A DNA stretch of 64,000 bases from Planctomycetota bacterium (GTDB taxonomy: Bacteria > Planctomycetota > Planctomycetia > Pirellulales > UBA1268): positions 186,001 to 250,000 of the forward strand of contig QWOQ01000015.1 of assembly GCA_003669585.1 (NCBI GenBank), written 5' to 3'. Shown in pieces: positions 8,937 through 19,694 of this stretch (within the stretch, counting starts at the first letter, position 1; every line of letters starts with the position of its first letter). Under the pieces are notes generated by a model. It worked only from the letters and a program-made list of their open reading frames with translations, was not told the origin of the DNA and ran no database searches. A program made the translations under genes and the position numbers.

Positions 8937-10358
8937 TTATGTGTCATCGCGAGGCAGGAGTTTTAAGCGGCCATTCGCTCGATAGAGGCCGACTCCCAAT
9001 AGAATTATCACGATTGCAATCATCGTAGCGAGAAACTTTGGATTGTTGAGCAGTCGTTCTAGGGTCCGTCTGGAATCAGGCGCGACATTCGACAAGGACT
9101 GTTCGCCAAGTACTGCGATGATGGGAGTAACATTTCGAGCAAGCGCCGCAGCAAGAGCAGCCGTGTCGTACACGGGTAGCTTTGCAAAATCATCGCCGTA
9201 GACGAAGGAATAATTCTGCCCGGCCTGCGCAAAAAAGACCGCCTCATAGACGTGACAACGAGCAGACACGCCGAGTATTTCCAGCGGCGGGCTGTCGCGA
9301 TTGTCAATCACAAGCCGGTAATGTTGAGATCGAGTTTCCGGGATCACGATGTTCACATCCTCACGCGTGAGACTGCGGACGTCGTATCGCGAAAGAGTGT
9401 CTGTGGCAATCGCAGGGAGCCACTGTACGGTGGATGCTTCTGGCGACGACAGCCCCTGAACTTCTACGGAGGCTAAGCGATTAAAATTTCGATTTTTGAC
9501 AGCAACTTGCAGTTCGGCAATCGGATCACGACGCGAATCAAACAACAGGCGAGTCGTCTTGGCAAAAGCATCCTGTTCAATTCGAAACTCGGTTACAGGA
9601 GCGTCGATCAATCGAGCAGTTGGAGTTTCAATGTTGTGCCAAAATTGAATTGAATCGATACGAAAGGGTTGGCGGTTGACGGCCACCTGTTCGACGCGGC
9701 TTGTTTCGTCGGTGCCCTGTAAAGTGCGAGTGAACTCCATCAGTTGCGACTGCTGCTCCTGCGTCACGTCTGCGATAACCATTCGATAACGATGTGTGTC
9801 GGATCGATTTTCGACAGTCGAATCGATAGCAAGATCAGCGTTTGAGACGTCGATAAACTGTGAGTAGTCAAACACCATGCCGTCTGACACAACTGGAATC
9901 CAGGCACCCTCGGCAGTCGCTCTAGAAATTTCGACTCGCCGCTCAAAATTGTGCAAAGGCGTGACGAGCGTAAACCCGTCTGGAGGCTGGGGATGTTTGA
10001 GAGGATCGATGTCAAACGTGATCTCCAGCGCCCCATCTGCGATCGGACGAACGCTTGGCTTCAAAACGGTATCGATGCGGCGTTCTTTGCCGGGATGCAT
10101 GGTTGCCGATCTGCGAATGATAAAGGCAACACTGTTTCCCTGTGCGTCGAGTATGCGCAGGTCTGAAAAGCCATTCGTTGTGGCACCATAGATATCGCTA
10201 TCGAGTGGAGCAGAAACGATTTCTTCTGATTTAAATTCGGGGAAGAGAAGCGGTTTGCAATAGCGGAAGGTGGGTAGCTCCGCTTCGACAACCGATGTGT
10301 GCCAAAGCGAGGGCAACAGAGTTGTTACCAAGGCACAAAATGTAAGACGGCGATTCAT
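8937..10358 (-). CDS. DUF3999 family exported protein
   Basis: 473-residue protein with an N-terminal signal peptide ([22 protein letters not shown], cleavage probably after VEA). It continues [15 protein letters not shown] and has one C-terminal membrane helix ([20 protein letters not shown] at about 440-459) followed by a short basic tail. This topology and its partnership with the preceding gene match DUF3999, a beta-rich periplasmic protein of unknown function. Its start overlaps the DUF2339 stop by 4 bases (ATGA at 10355-10358). DUF2339-DUF3999 gene pairs recur in bacteria and probably encode one envelope complex. No catalytic motif was recognised. Confidence 0.8.
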   Translation of the reverse strand: MNRRLTFCALVTTLLPSLWHTSVVEAELPTFRYCKPLLFPEFKSEEIVSAPLDSDIYGATTNGFSDLRILDAQGNSVAFIIRRSATMHPGKERRIDTVLKPSVRPIADGALEITFDIDPLKHPQPPDGFTLVTPLHNFERRVEISRATAEGAWIPVVSDGMVFDYSQFIDVSNADLAIDSTVENRSDTHRYRMVIADVTQEQQSQLMEFTRTLQGTDETSRVEQVAVNRQPFRIDSIQFWHNIETPTARLIDAPVTEFRIEQDAFAKTTRLLFDSRRDPIAELQVAVKNRNFNRLASVEVQGLSSPEASTVQWLPAIATDTLSRYDVRSLTREDVNIVIPETRSQHYRLVIDNRDSPPLEILGVSARCHVYEAVFFAQAGQNYSFVYGDDFAKLPVYDTAALAAALARNVTPIIAVLGEQSLSNVAPDSRRTLERLLNNPKFLATMIAIVIILLGVGLYRANGRLKLLPRDDT

Positions 10359-12814
10359 AATGTGTCTTTCGGAATGACGATCGGATGTAAAAATTTTTCC
10401 CGATACTTCAGATAGACAAACGACCCAGCCAAGAGCAACACGCCCAGCAGCACAAACGCAATGATTCTCCAGATTTGGTCAAGTGATTCGAGATCGTGGA
10501 AGAAAATTTTTCCCGAGACAACAACAAATAATCCCAGGCCAAGATATCGCACGGATGGAATGTTTTTGGAAATACCTCTGAGAATGAGTGCCAGCGCAAA
10601 CATCGCCCATACAATGGTAACGCCACCGGGCCGTAATCCGTTCTGAGATTCACGCAAAAACGAATTGACCTCAAGAGTGAGATAGAGAAACAGCATGGCA
10701 AGAGCCGTGAACCCGAGCACCGCTCGAACTGTCGCGGCCTTCGGGCGACCGCCCGCAAGTGCATACGCCCCCCCAAAAAATCCGACGACAGCCGCGAAAT
10801 CGATCAACCGCATCAGCGCATCGCCCAACGAATAGGGGCTGGAGTAAAGCATGTCGGAGCGTACGTTCCAAGATTGCAGATCGATCGCAAAAATCTTCCA
10901 CACGACCGCGGCAGTCGCTATCCAGAGCAGAACGAGAACACCTCGGTTTTCTCGGGTTAAAAACTCATACAGCAGGAAGCCACAAAGACCCAGCCAAAGA
11001 ATAGTGAGCACAGGCAGTCGAACTGGGCCATAAAAGTGCCGGGCTGTGTGATCACATTCCATGTTCAGATAGAGAAATAACATGATGACAGCGCCAAAAA
11101 CAATGCCACGAAGGGCCAAGGTTTCATCGAGCCACGGACGCACATCATTCGGTTGTGAAACGCGCAGTTGTTGTTCGCCGCCAGTATCAAGTGGCTCATC
11201 TCCATCGAGCAAGCGATACGCGAAGACAAAAGATGCAATCGGTATTCCGAACGCCACCATGCGTTGGAGCACCGCAGATAAAAAATCCTGCCACGTCAGG
11301 TTTGCAGTGTTCCCGATGACACCGCTGGAAAAAGTTTGTTGGAGATCGTACAGGCAAAATCGCACCATGACGATGCACAGCAGCAGGTAGGCAGCCTGAC
11401 GAACGAACTGACTGCCAAGACTTCGAGCCACCCACAGGAGTACTACCGCCTGAATAGCCCAGCTCGCCGTGATCCATTGCTGTGAAAGAACCAGTGGCAT
11501 CGTGATTGCTAAAAAAAACGCTGACAATCCCAAGAACGACACGAGAAGTTCTCGGTCGACGAGCTTGCATCGCAGAAAGTAGTACACATGTGCAGCGTAG
11601 AACGCGGTGAGGCAAAGCGATGTCACTGCTATCCATTGTCGACCATAGACTTGATCAATGAGTCGGTACGATAGGCCAAAAAAGACGCTCGCATTGATGA
11701 CAATCGCGACGAGATCGAGCAGGTGCGATTTTGATCGACGAATGATCTTGTACAAAAATGTCATTGTCGAAAACAAAACAAAGTAACTGCACAAAAATGG
11801 ATACACCTGCAGGAAGTCACTCGATTTGTACGCAGTCATCGCAGCGAAAAAGATGCCATAAGTGGCGAAGAAGCTGAGAAAGTTCACCAGCGGCCAGTTT
11901 TTCCAAAAACAGATTGCCAAGACTCCGATGCCCAGCACAAGCATGAAACCAAAGAGCCCGGGAAAGTTTATCGCACCGGTTGAAAGCATCAGCGGTGTAC
12001 CGTATCCACCGACGATTCCAAGAACTGCCACCAACATTGAATTGAATCGCACTGCAATGCCACCAGCCAACAGTGTGATCATTCCCATAATTACAAATGC
12101 TGGAAAAGCTTCGAGAAGATCAAAGAAATTAAATGCGGCAAACACACTGAAGTAGAGTGCTGCAAGGCCGCCGCCCATCAATCCTTGTCCGATTAATTGG
12201 TAGCGTCCGCCCAGCAAACGTGTTCCCGCAGCGAGCATAGACAAGCCTGCAAAGACGGAGAGCGCGACTCGAGCCAGCGGGCCAAGAAGCCCTCGATCGA
12301 TTGAATACCGCAAAAAAAATCCAATACCGACCACTAAAATCACGATACCAATTCGCAGCAGCCACTGACTCGCGACGGCATATTCCGTTGATACTCCGGC
12401 GGGCAGTTGCTCTTCACCAACAATAATCCAGTTCCAGATGCGACGCAGTGTGTCGAGGGCAGCGGTTTCAAAGCGACTGGGAATACGAGGCGGTTTGACC
12501 GTGAACGGGGTTGGAATGCTACTAAGCTCTGATAGAGGAATCGATGTCATGTCCCGAGCTAACGACTGATCGCTGGCTAAGATTAATGGCGGGGGAACGT
12601 GCGTAAACTGTGGGTCGGCAAACGTATCTGGTGACGGTTTGCTGCTTGCACTCTCCAACTGTTTTCGAAGATCGGCCACTTCATGATTGAGCAGCGTGAA
12701 TGCATTCCGCTGGTCTCGTTTCAGTCGATGAACTAAAAGAAATGTGAAAAACGGCAGTGCAACGGTTATGAAGCACACTGACGCAAAGACAAGAAAGAGA
12801 AGGATCTCATCCAT
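10355..12814 (-). CDS. DUF2339 polytopic membrane protein
   Basis: 819-residue protein with an N-terminal membrane helix, a short coiled-coil-like stretch ([13 protein letters not shown]), a proline-rich linker, and then more than 20 hydrophobic segments to the C-terminus. The block beginning [31 protein letters not shown] is characteristic of DUF2339. Function is unknown; the family resembles a large multi-pass scaffold or transporter. I place the start at 12814 (MDEILLFLV) because AAAGGTG precedes it; the longer reading adds an arginine-rich non-membrane stretch. It is coupled to the DUF3999 gene by a 4-base overlap. Confidence 0.83.
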   Translation of the reverse strand: MDEILLFLVFASVCFITVALPFFTFLLVHRLKRDQRNAFTLLNHEVADLRKQLESASSKPSPDTFADPQFTHVPPPLILASDQSLARDMTSIPLSELSSIPTPFTVKPPRIPSRFETAALDTLRRIWNWIIVGEEQLPAGVSTEYAVASQWLLRIGIVILVVGIGFFLRYSIDRGLLGPLARVALSVFAGLSMLAAGTRLLGGRYQLIGQGLMGGGLAALYFSVFAAFNFFDLLEAFPAFVIMGMITLLAGGIAVRFNSMLVAVLGIVGGYGTPLMLSTGAINFPGLFGFMLVLGIGVLAICFWKNWPLVNFLSFFATYGIFFAAMTAYKSSDFLQVYPFLCSYFVLFSTMTFLYKIIRRSKSHLLDLVAIVINASVFFGLSYRLIDQVYGRQWIAVTSLCLTAFYAAHVYYFLRCKLVDRELLVSFLGLSAFFLAITMPLVLSQQWITASWAIQAVVLLWVARSLGSQFVRQAAYLLLCIVMVRFCLYDLQQTFSSGVIGNTANLTWQDFLSAVLQRMVAFGIPIASFVFAYRLLDGDEPLDTGGEQQLRVSQPNDVRPWLDETLALRGIVFGAVIMLFLYLNMECDHTARHFYGPVRLPVLTILWLGLCGFLLYEFLTRENRGVLVLLWIATAAVVWKIFAIDLQSWNVRSDMLYSSPYSLGDALMRLIDFAAVVGFFGGAYALAGGRPKAATVRAVLGFTALAMLFLYLTLEVNSFLRESQNGLRPGGVTIVWAMFALALILRGISKNIPSVRYLGLGLFVVVSGKIFFHDLESLDQIWRIIAFVLLGVLLLAGSFVYLKYREKFLHPIVIPKDTL

Positions 12815-13129
12815 CACAAAGCACCTTTTCCACGCAAACGCGTTCAGACGCACGACAATACGCAACAATCAGAAAATACTACTACGATTTCTGACGCAAG
12901 TCTAAAAAAGTATGGGTTCAGGAGTGAGTTCCTGTTGTCAGCAAAGCTTGAACTAAAAGGGCTGAAAAGTGATAGCATCGATCAGGTATGGAAAGACGCG
13001 TGGCCCTCACAATCGAGTCTTTGTGTTCTTTCATGACGACGTATGAAGAAAGTTGTGGTCGGCGTGTTCTTGAGACACTATATTTTGGAGTAACGACGTT
13101 CTGTTCATCTTTGGGGGAGTACAATCATC
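12815..13129. other. Intergenic region between divergent DUF2339 and DUF1559 genes
   Basis: About 315 bases with no convincing gene. It presumably holds two divergent promoters. GGGGGAG at about 13113-13119 is the likely ribosome binding site of the DUF1559 gene. No clear terminator or structured RNA was recognised. Confidence 0.6.
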
Positions 13130-14194
13130 ATGAATTATTTTAAAAACCGTTTTACAAACCATCGAGCGTTCACTTTGGTGGAACTGCTCGTGGTCATCGC
13201 GATCATTGGCGTTCTTGTCGGTCTCCTGTTGCCTGCAGTGCAAGCAGCCCGCGAAGCAGCCAGACGCAGTAGCTGTACCAATAATCTCAAGCAACTCGGT
13301 CTTGGAATGCAAAACTTCGTCGATTCAAAGACTGTGTTTCCATCAAATAATTGGGGTCCCAATGCGGGCGTCACGTGGAATGCATGGGAACGCTTTAGCG
13401 CGAGCTGGGCCATTTTGCCTTTTATGGAACAAAGCGACTTGTGGATGCAGTTCAACCTGAGTGGATCCTGGGGAACGGCGAATGCTCTTCTGCAGACGAA
13501 AGTGAAAACATTTATTTGTCCATCCTCGGAATCGGCGTCCATGTCTCCCGCGAATGGTTGGGGTGGCGGAGGAAGTAACTACGGCTGGTCCTCCGGAAGT
13601 TCACCCTACACCGCGGGGAGTGCCACTCGTGCGAACGCGAATGGTTTTATGCACTGCGAATGGACCGCAGCCCCTGCCCCTCCTCCCAACAGTGTTCCCG
13701 GAAGATCGCTCTCAGAAATCAGCGATGGTCTTTCGAACGTGATCATGGCTTCTGAATTGCTTTCTGGGACCGGGCCAAACGATGCCTCGTATCCGCGAAA
13801 TTTCTTCTACGCTGGCAGTGGTACGATTTCGGCCATTGCTGACAAAAATTTTCCAACATCATCAGAACTGGACTCCATTGGTACTGCTCACCGTTCGGCA
13901 ACGGCAGCCAGAGGAAATAATGGAACGCTCTGGGGTTGGTATGCGCATGGTCAATCGATGGTGAACACCGCAGCGCCGCCGAACTGGATCTATCCGACCT
14001 CCGCAGGCGATTGCTGCCCGGGCGGAGCAACAGACTGGGGATGGGGAATTATTCCTCCGAGAAGTCGTCACGCAGGAATTGTCAACGCTCTTTTTTGTGA
14101 TGGTTCGATCCAATCCATTTCCAACGACGTGAATCTGAAAGCGTTTCAGCAGATGGGTCACCGGAGTGACGGTCAAACTGTCATCATTCGGTAA
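13130..14194 (+). CDS. DUF1559 prepilin-like protein
   Basis: 354-residue protein with a type IV/type II prepilin N-terminus: a basic leader, then [33 protein letters not shown], where cleavage before Phe leaves the conserved Glu five residues in. The SBP_bac_10/DUF1559 body has paired cysteines (SSCTNN, FICPSS), and the end reads [21 protein letters not shown], the family's typical C-terminus (H-x-G-x-x-x-x-FCDGS). It is exported and assembled by a pilus-like machine. Planctomycete genomes carry many paralogues. A strong GGGGGAG ribosome binding site supports the start. The lipoprotein gene that often follows is directly downstream. Confidence 0.93.
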   Translation: MNYFKNRFTNHRAFTLVELLVVIAIIGVLVGLLLPAVQAAREAARRSSCTNNLKQLGLGMQNFVDSKTVFPSNNWGPNAGVTWNAWERFSASWAILPFMEQSDLWMQFNLSGSWGTANALLQTKVKTFICPSSESASMSPANGWGGGGSNYGWSSGSSPYTAGSATRANANGFMHCEWTAAPAPPPNSVPGRSLSEISDGLSNVIMASELLSGTGPNDASYPRNFFYAGSGTISAIADKNFPTSSELDSIGTAHRSATAARGNNGTLWGWYAHGQSMVNTAAPPNWIYPTSAGDCCPGGATDWGWGIIPPRSRHAGIVNALFCDGSIQSISNDVNLKAFQQMGHRSDGQTVIIR

Positions 14195-14243
14195 CAGTTT
14201 GAATTGATTGAGAGGAACCCCTTTTTTGGAAAATGAAATATTT

Positions 14244-14606
14244 ATGAGAAGTTCGATTGTAAAAGCGTTGGTACAAATCTGCCGAAAGAGTGTTCCAAAC
14301 GTAGTTTTTGTGCTGCTGTTACTGTCTGGTCTTTCAGTACTGTTCAGCGGATGTAATCCGGCAACGAAAAATGACGTGATGTACGAACTCAAGCCCGATC
14401 CTCTGAAGGATGCGCAGACGCTTGTAGAACGCTACGCGGCCGGACAGCCCGTTGGCAGCGAAATGACCAGTTATGCATCCCTTATCGAGCAACTCAAAAA
14501 AGTAGATGCCACGAAGGGAGATCTTCTCGAAAAAGGACTTTCTGAAATCGAGAAGTCTCCGGCATCTGCACAAAAAATTGCGAAGGATCTGCGGGAACAA
14601 CTCTGA
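14244..14606 (+). CDS. Small lipoprotein paired with DUF1559 protein
   Basis: 120-residue protein with a basic N-terminus, a hydrophobic segment (VVFVLLLLSGLSVLFSGC) and a lipobox-like L-F-S-G-C, so it is probably lipidated and anchored in a membrane. The mature part is helical and charged, with KPDPLKDAQTLVERYAAGQPVGSEMTSYASLIEQL followed by a lysine/glutamate-rich end. I chose the ATG at 14244 rather than 14208 so that the basic n-region is short. It lies 49 bases after the DUF1559 stop. DUF1559 genes are often followed by a small lipoprotein of this kind; function is unknown. Confidence 0.7.
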   Translation: MRSSIVKALVQICRKSVPNVVFVLLLLSGLSVLFSGCNPATKNDVMYELKPDPLKDAQTLVERYAAGQPVGSEMTSYASLIEQLKKVDATKGDLLEKGLSEIEKSPASAQKIAKDLREQL

Positions 14607-14692
14607 TCAAAAAATTCTGAACTCGCAGGACTTATTGATCAACAGTCGAGCAGAAGTTTTTTGATTTTCAAGGATCCGACTACGAAGCGACG

Positions 14693-15184
14693 CTACTTAC
14701 CAGAAGTCCCAAATCCATTCGTGGTCTTTCGGTAGAAACAATCTACGAATCGATTGAAGGGTCGCTTCCACGCAGGAACGCATGGATCGTCGCTTCGCAA
14801 TTCACATGGGCCGGAATACCGCGGACCATTTGTCGCAAGCCCCATGACACCGATCAAATCATAAGGGTGTTGTGGCTGTGTTGGATCGCAAGGGGCTGGC
14901 AACTGCCGTGGGCAGATCCATCGAGGCTCGCAGTTCGAATAAAGACAGTCTCGACGTCCGGCGGCCTCAAGAAACGGAAATTCCTTGTGAAAATGACTCT
15001 CCGTCGAGGGAGCCACGACAGGCGCTATCTCCTCAAGCGATGGATAGGGTATCGCGGTTGGTTCTGCCCCAAGCAGGCTATGCGAGAAACGGAACAAAAT
15101 ACAAAGAGCGAGAAGCGATTGAATTGAACTCACCTGCACACTCGTACAAAGGAAAGGAATTACGATTCGAGAAATGTTTTTCAT
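14693..15184 (-). CDS. Hypothetical secreted cysteine-rich protein
   Basis: 163-residue protein of no family I recognise. Residues 1-40 contain a hydrophobic stretch (SIQSLLALCILFRFSHSLLGAEP) that reads as a signal peptide cleaved near LGA-EP. The mature part is proline- and cysteine-rich with scattered Cys (RDCLYSNCEP, WICPRQ, APCDP, GPCELRSDDPC), consistent with disulfides outside the cytoplasm. It is encoded opposite to both neighbours, with its 3' end facing the lipoprotein gene. Short secreted proteins of this style are frequent in planctomycetes, but no homologue can be named. Confidence 0.55.
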   Translation of the reverse strand: MKNISRIVIPFLCTSVQVSSIQSLLALCILFRFSHSLLGAEPTAIPYPSLEEIAPVVAPSTESHFHKEFPFLEAAGRRDCLYSNCEPRWICPRQLPAPCDPTQPQHPYDLIGVMGLATNGPRYSGPCELRSDDPCVPAWKRPFNRFVDCFYRKTTNGFGTSGK

Positions 15185-15558
15185 AATTCAAAAAAAAAGA
15201 GAAAAGGTGTACTGCTCCGGAGCATCGGCCAAGAAGAGTCGCCAACGCCAAGGTTACGAAATTGTTCCGAAACACGTCGCCGTTTGATGGAAGATCGTCC
15301 TGATTCACAGACAAACTTGCGGCATCCTAGGCCGTTCGAGGATGAGGCGAGAAACGAGTGTTTTAGGGAAGTGGGGGGAAAAAAACGATCAGTAAGCCTG
15401 CGTAGAAAAAGTCATCCAGTTATTTTTTATGTCGAGACCTATTGGCTGTGAAAAGCTAGAAAATGAGTAGACTTTTCCTGCAAGTACGCAGTTCTATAAG
15501 TTTTATTGTCTGCGCTACACGGTGTTTTTTAAAAGACTTCTAAGAGTCGAGGCAGTCT
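15185..15558. other. Intergenic region without recognised gene
   Basis: About 374 AT-rich bases between the divergent secreted-protein gene and the CinA/NadD-like gene. Homopolymer runs are present (A-run near 15189, T-run near 15423). I see no tRNA, repeat array or convincing ORF. Promoters for both flanking genes are expected here. Confidence 0.5.
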
Positions 15559-16737
15559 GTGCAATCTGACAAAGTCGCAGCCCTTCTCGAGGGTTTGGCA
15601 CAAGACAACGTGAAAGTTGTGCTTGTCATGACTGGTGGTGGAACCGAAGCAATTGCGTCACTTTTTTGCGGGGGTGGCGCCAGTCGAGTCATGCTCGAGG
15701 TCGTTGTGCCATATGCCAAAAAATCTCTGGAGTCACTGCTTGGCGGGTCACAGGAACGCTCCTGCTCTCCCGGCATCGCAAGACATCTGGCCGTGAAAGC
15801 ATTCTGCCGCGCGGTGGCACTTGAAACGCCACCCCAACACGCTGTCGGCGTGGGAGCAACAGCAAGCCTTCGCTCGACGAATCCAAAACGTGGAACGCAC
15901 AGAATTCACGTCGCCGTGCAGACACTCTTCGCAACGACGACAGCAACCCTCGAACTCACGAAAGGAGTTCGCTTGCGAGAAGAAGAGGAACGTATCGCCG
16001 GCCAATTGATCCTCGCCCGTCTGGCATCGTCGTGCACAAGTGGCAAGAACAAAAATAATTTTCCTGCAATGCCCGTCGATCTATCATCGGAAGAAACAGT
16101 CACAATTCACACGACCACGGCGCCGCTGTCCTGGCAGTTGCTTGTTTCAGGCGAACAGATGATTGTAGATGCGCGCAGTGAAGCAGTGCTTGGCGCAGAG
16201 AAAGTGTCTGAAGCGGAGACCCGTCAACGTCTTATCTTTCCCGGATCGTTCAATCCGCTCCACGAGGGACATCGCCAGATGGCCAGCCTCGCATCAAAAA
16301 TAGCAGGGCAGCCGGTCGAGTATGAAATCTCGATTACCAACGTCGACAAGCCAACGCTCGACTACAGCGATCTGGAGTCACGGATTGTGCAATTTGATGC
16401 TGTTGAACGCGTGTGGCTGACGCGAGCGGAGCATTTCACAGAGAAAGTTTTGCTCTTTCCGCAGTCGACATTCGTGCTTGGTGCTGACACATTTATGCGA
16501 CTGTGGGACCCTTGCTACTACGATGGATCGACATCGAAAATGTCTGAAGCCATTGCTTTTATTGCAGAGCAGATTAGCGGATTCATTGTCTTTGGACGAG
16601 AATACAAGGGAAGTTTTTGCGATCCCCAATCGCTTTCTTCACCATCATCTTTATTGAACAAATGCCGGTTTGTCCCGGAAGCAGAATTTCGAACCGATAT
16701 TTCGAGCACGTTCCTGCGAACATGTCGCGATAAGTGA
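15559..16737 (+). CDS. CinA C-terminal-like / nicotinate-nucleotide adenylyltransferase-like fusion
   Basis: 392-residue two-domain protein. Residues 1 to about 165 resemble the CinA C-terminal (PncC, NMN amidase) domain: VVLVMTGGGTEAIASLFCGGGASRVMLE, then PGIARHLAVKAFCRAV and an alternating beta segment VGVGATASL. Residues about 222-392 are a nucleotidyltransferase: RLIFPGSFNPLHEGH with the H-x-G-H signature at 235-238, then FVLGADTF and a C-terminal TDISSTFLR matching the ISST-R motif of NMN/NaMN adenylyltransferases. Together they could deamidate and adenylylate a pyridine mononucleotide in NAD synthesis. The start is GTG at 15559, with AGTCGAGG upstream. Whether both active sites work is unknown. 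It converges with the decarboxylase gene. Confidence 0.72.
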   Translation: MQSDKVAALLEGLAQDNVKVVLVMTGGGTEAIASLFCGGGASRVMLEVVVPYAKKSLESLLGGSQERSCSPGIARHLAVKAFCRAVALETPPQHAVGVGATASLRSTNPKRGTHRIHVAVQTLFATTTATLELTKGVRLREEEERIAGQLILARLASSCTSGKNKNNFPAMPVDLSSEETVTIHTTTAPLSWQLLVSGEQMIVDARSEAVLGAEKVSEAETRQRLIFPGSFNPLHEGHRQMASLASKIAGQPVEYEISITNVDKPTLDYSDLESRIVQFDAVERVWLTRAEHFTEKVLLFPQSTFVLGADTFMRLWDPCYYDGSTSKMSEAIAFIAEQISGFIVFGREYKGSFCDPQSLSSPSSLLNKCRFVPEAEFRTDISSTFLRTCRDK

Positions 16738-16790
16738 ACCCCCTGCAAAAACTCCAAAAGTTTCGGCAAGATCATCAATGATCATGATGA

Positions 16791-18515
16791 TCAGTTGTTG
16801 AGTCGGCGGGCGAGGCCTTGACCTATCCGCTTCAGGGTGGTGCTGTGGTCATCCCGCCCAATGTGTACGCGAATCAAGCTCATTCCAGAAGTATCAGCAA
16901 GCGATTTTTGAAGGGCCATGTCAAACTCCTGTTCTGTCCGCACCTCGTATCCAGTGCCGCCACCGAGCACCTGCGGAAGAAGTTGATACTCCCAAGGATT
17001 AATATCGTTAAAGCTACCATCGTGAATGACGCGTTCGGTACCGTAACCTTTGTTGTCGAGAACGATGACCGTAATGGCGAGTTTCCGACGCACGACCGTA
17101 GAGAGTTCCATGCCTGTCATTTGGAAAGCGCCGTCACCAACAAGCGATACCACCTTGAGATCGGGCCGTGCCATTTTCGCACCGAGCGCCGCAGGGACTG
17201 CAAAACCCATCGAGGTATAGTAGGCCGGCGAGATAAATTCTGTTTGTCCACGGATGACCAACTCGCTAGCCGCAAAGAGCGCGTCCCCCACATCGGCAAT
17301 GACGATCGTTTGATTGTCAAGCGATTCGTCAAGTCTGCGCACGAGTCGCGAGATGGTGATTGGTCTGTCTGGCTCGAGCGTGAAGGGCCCCTGAGCAGCC
17401 GCGGGACTCGGCGGAAGCGAGCGTGCGACCGCCCGTGGTTTTGCAGCAACGAGGCCCTGTAGAAAATCCTTTAAAAGTACGTCGTGAAAATGGTGGTGAC
17501 TGATACGCAGTTCATCGCTTGTGGCAAAGATACTGTTTGAGGCATCGAGCTTGGCCGTAAAGATTCCAAGATCGATATCAGTCAGCAGCGTGCCTAACAG
17601 AATGACACAGTCGCTCTCCTCGACGAACCGAGTCACCTCTTCCCGCCCGAGCGCCCCCATGTAGAGGCCGATAGAGAGCGGATGCACTTCACTGACAACA
17701 CTCTTGGCAAGCATTGTGGAAGCGATGGCGATTCCCGCGGTTTCGGCCAGCGTCACCACGTCTGCTTGGAGTCCGTAGCGATGAAGTTCAATGCCGGCGA
17801 TGATCACCGGTTTTGTGGCTTGCTCGATTCGCAAAACAGCTTCTTTGATCGCTTCGGCGAGAGAGTCGGCATTGCTCGTTGATTGCGGACACGAATAAGA
17901 ACGAATGTGATTCGGTACAACTGCGACAACGTCCCGCGGCAGTTCGAGGTAGACAGGTCGCTTTGTGCGGTGGGCGGTATCGAGAAGAAAATCGATGTCG
18001 CGAAAAGCTGTGGCAGGATCGATGATTTCAAGACTTGCGGCACAAATCTTTTCGAATACGTCGAGCTGTGTACGCCATTCTCGCACGCGATGATGAAGCA
18101 GAGGATTGTTGATTCGCTCTCGAAGACCGGGGGCCCCTGAGATCAAAATGACGGGGCTCTTTTCGGCGTATGCGCCCGCAATTGAATTGGCGAGGCTGAG
18201 CCCTCCAACACCATACGTTACACACACCGCGCCCATGCCGTTGACGCGGGCATACGCGTCGGCTGCATAGCCTGCACAGTCCTCACGAGTGCAGTTCACC
18301 AGGTCGAGTGAACTCTGTTCGAGCATGCTATAGAAGGAAAGAACGTAGTCTCCAGGTAATCCAAATACGTGTTTGATGCCATAGTCACAAAGACGTCGAA
18401 TCAAATATTCCCCGATGGAGAGAGCCGTGATGCTTCGCTCGGTATTCACCGCCGGACGGCTTGCAGTCATCGCCGCGAGGCCATTGTCAAGACTTGAACG
18501 AAGTACGATTGACAT
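16791..18515 (-). CDS. Thiamine-pyrophosphate 2-keto-acid decarboxylase (pyruvate/indolepyruvate decarboxylase family)
   Basis: 574-residue ThDP enzyme. The N-terminal Pyr domain has HVFGLPGDYVLSFYSMLE and the ThDP-activating Glu at E78 in NCTREDCAGYAADAYAR. The central domain contains the usual Rossmann-like segment with VILLGTLLTDIDLGIF. The C-terminal PP domain has VSLVGDGAFQMTGMELSTVVRRKLAITVIVLDNKGYGTERVI, the GDG-x(n)-N metal and diphosphate motif. Length fits pyruvate, phenylpyruvate or indolepyruvate decarboxylases, which release CO2 from a 2-keto acid to give an aldehyde. Substrate cannot be decided here. The gene lies 93 bases after a small membrane protein gene on the same strand. 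Confidence 0.86.
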   Translation of the reverse strand: MSIVLRSSLDNGLAAMTASRPAVNTERSITALSIGEYLIRRLCDYGIKHVFGLPGDYVLSFYSMLEQSSLDLVNCTREDCAGYAADAYARVNGMGAVCVTYGVGGLSLANSIAGAYAEKSPVILISGAPGLRERINNPLLHHRVREWRTQLDVFEKICAASLEIIDPATAFRDIDFLLDTAHRTKRPVYLELPRDVVAVVPNHIRSYSCPQSTSNADSLAEAIKEAVLRIEQATKPVIIAGIELHRYGLQADVVTLAETAGIAIASTMLAKSVVSEVHPLSIGLYMGALGREEVTRFVEESDCVILLGTLLTDIDLGIFTAKLDASNSIFATSDELRISHHHFHDVLLKDFLQGLVAAKPRAVARSLPPSPAAAQGPFTLEPDRPITISRLVRRLDESLDNQTIVIADVGDALFAASELVIRGQTEFISPAYYTSMGFAVPAALGAKMARPDLKVVSLVGDGAFQMTGMELSTVVRRKLAITVIVLDNKGYGTERVIHDGSFNDINPWEYQLLPQVLGGGTGYEVRTEQEFDMALQKSLADTSGMSLIRVHIGRDDHSTTLKRIGQGLARRLNN

Positions 18516-18608
18516 ACCAAGCCCTCCAATTCAACGAGCGTTCACGCAACACGTTCAAAAACATTTTCAATCTCTTGGCGTCACAGATCAAGCGCCAGCG
18601 ACTCAATT

Positions 18609-18842
18609 TCAAGGCGGACTCTGATCAGCCACGTTCATCCGGGCAAGCCGACGACGACGCGAGGCGAGCAGAAGCGACCAGAATCCTAGGAATGCAGCCA
18701 CACATGCGAGCACCACCATCGGACGACGAGCATCGTGATTCAGTGTCCAGGCACCGATTGCATGCATGATTCCCCAGCCGATCACGCCTGCCATAATCCA
18801 GCGAATTATTTTTTCAGCGCCGGGAGGTGGTGAAGAGACCAT
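18609..18842 (-). CDS. Small two-helix membrane protein
   Basis: 77-residue protein starting MVSSPPPGAEKIIRWIMAGV, with two hydrophobic segments (IIRWIMAGVIGWGIMHAIGAW and MVVLACVAAFLGFWSLLLA) joined by a short NHDARRP loop and ending in a basic tail. I know no family for it. I prefer the ATG at 18842 to the longer reading from 18896 because the added residues look unrelated. It lies upstream of the keto-acid decarboxylase on the same strand. Real coding is likely from the clean helix pattern. Confidence 0.5.
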   Translation of the reverse strand: MVSSPPPGAEKIIRWIMAGVIGWGIMHAIGAWTLNHDARRPMVVLACVAAFLGFWSLLLASRRRRLARMNVADQSPP

Positions 18843-19694
18843 AAGATATTTTAAAAAGGTGTCATCACAATGAACGAGAGATTGAACCGTCCACAACGAT
18901 TCAGGTTGGATCGTTGGAACCTTCGATTATTGTGACGACATTTTAGAAAAGCGTCCAAAAATTAAGTGAACAAGAGAAAGGGCAACAGAGGCCTGCCGCG
19001 AATCAATCTGCCTCGAGGAACCCTTCATGAGAGACCGAGACGCTCTGTCCAGTCGTTTCAAAAAGGCCCCCGAAACGGTTCACGTCCCAGGGGGGCAGAG
19101 AACCTGAACCGTTTTCGGGAGCGATTGGACGGGTTGAATTACAAAAGTGGTATTCAGTAGGTGTATAGCGTGAAATGCATGTCAGAAATTCACCTTCAAC
19201 GTTTTCGAAAAATTTTCCAAAACAATCAGGTACGAAGTCGCAGCGAGCATCCATGCTGCCGCGATCCTCGAATTGGCCCGCAGGCTGTTTCTGAGTATTC
19301 AAAAATCGCCTTTTCATGCAGGCTCTGTTATTGTTCTGAAAAACCCTATCGAGTCCTACGAAGAGTCAAACGAAAGAACACGTAATTTCTCTCGCTTCAC
19401 CCTCGAAGTGCGCGGACGATACTGGAAGCTTTCCCATGAATCAAGGTCGTTTGAATGTTAGAAAAAAAGTTTAAAACACATTTTTTTCATCCCTCAAGAT
19501 TCTCGCAAGTGCCTATTTTCACAAAATTCATCTGCAATGAGGGTCGTATGGTTGATGAAAGGCTATCATTCTCCGAGGTTCTCTTTTTGATCCCCACACA
19601 CTCCTCTCCCTGAGCAGGATTCGTTTGTTGCCTGACAACATTGGCACACTCGATCCTCAATCGGAAAGCGGGATTGTTGCACTAAGGAGTTTTT
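18843..19694. other. 852-base region without recognised gene
   Basis: Only short, poorly conserved-looking frames occur here on both strands, and none has a recognisable domain or a good ribosome binding site. The segment just before 19695 contains AAGGAG, which serves the thioredoxin-like gene. It could hold regulatory DNA, a decayed gene or an unrecognised RNA. Confidence 0.5.

Noticed and set aside
16770..16792. Palindrome GATCATC/GATGATC at the convergent end of two genes
   Set aside because: Short, AT-rich and overlapping a stop codon; not enough to call a terminator.
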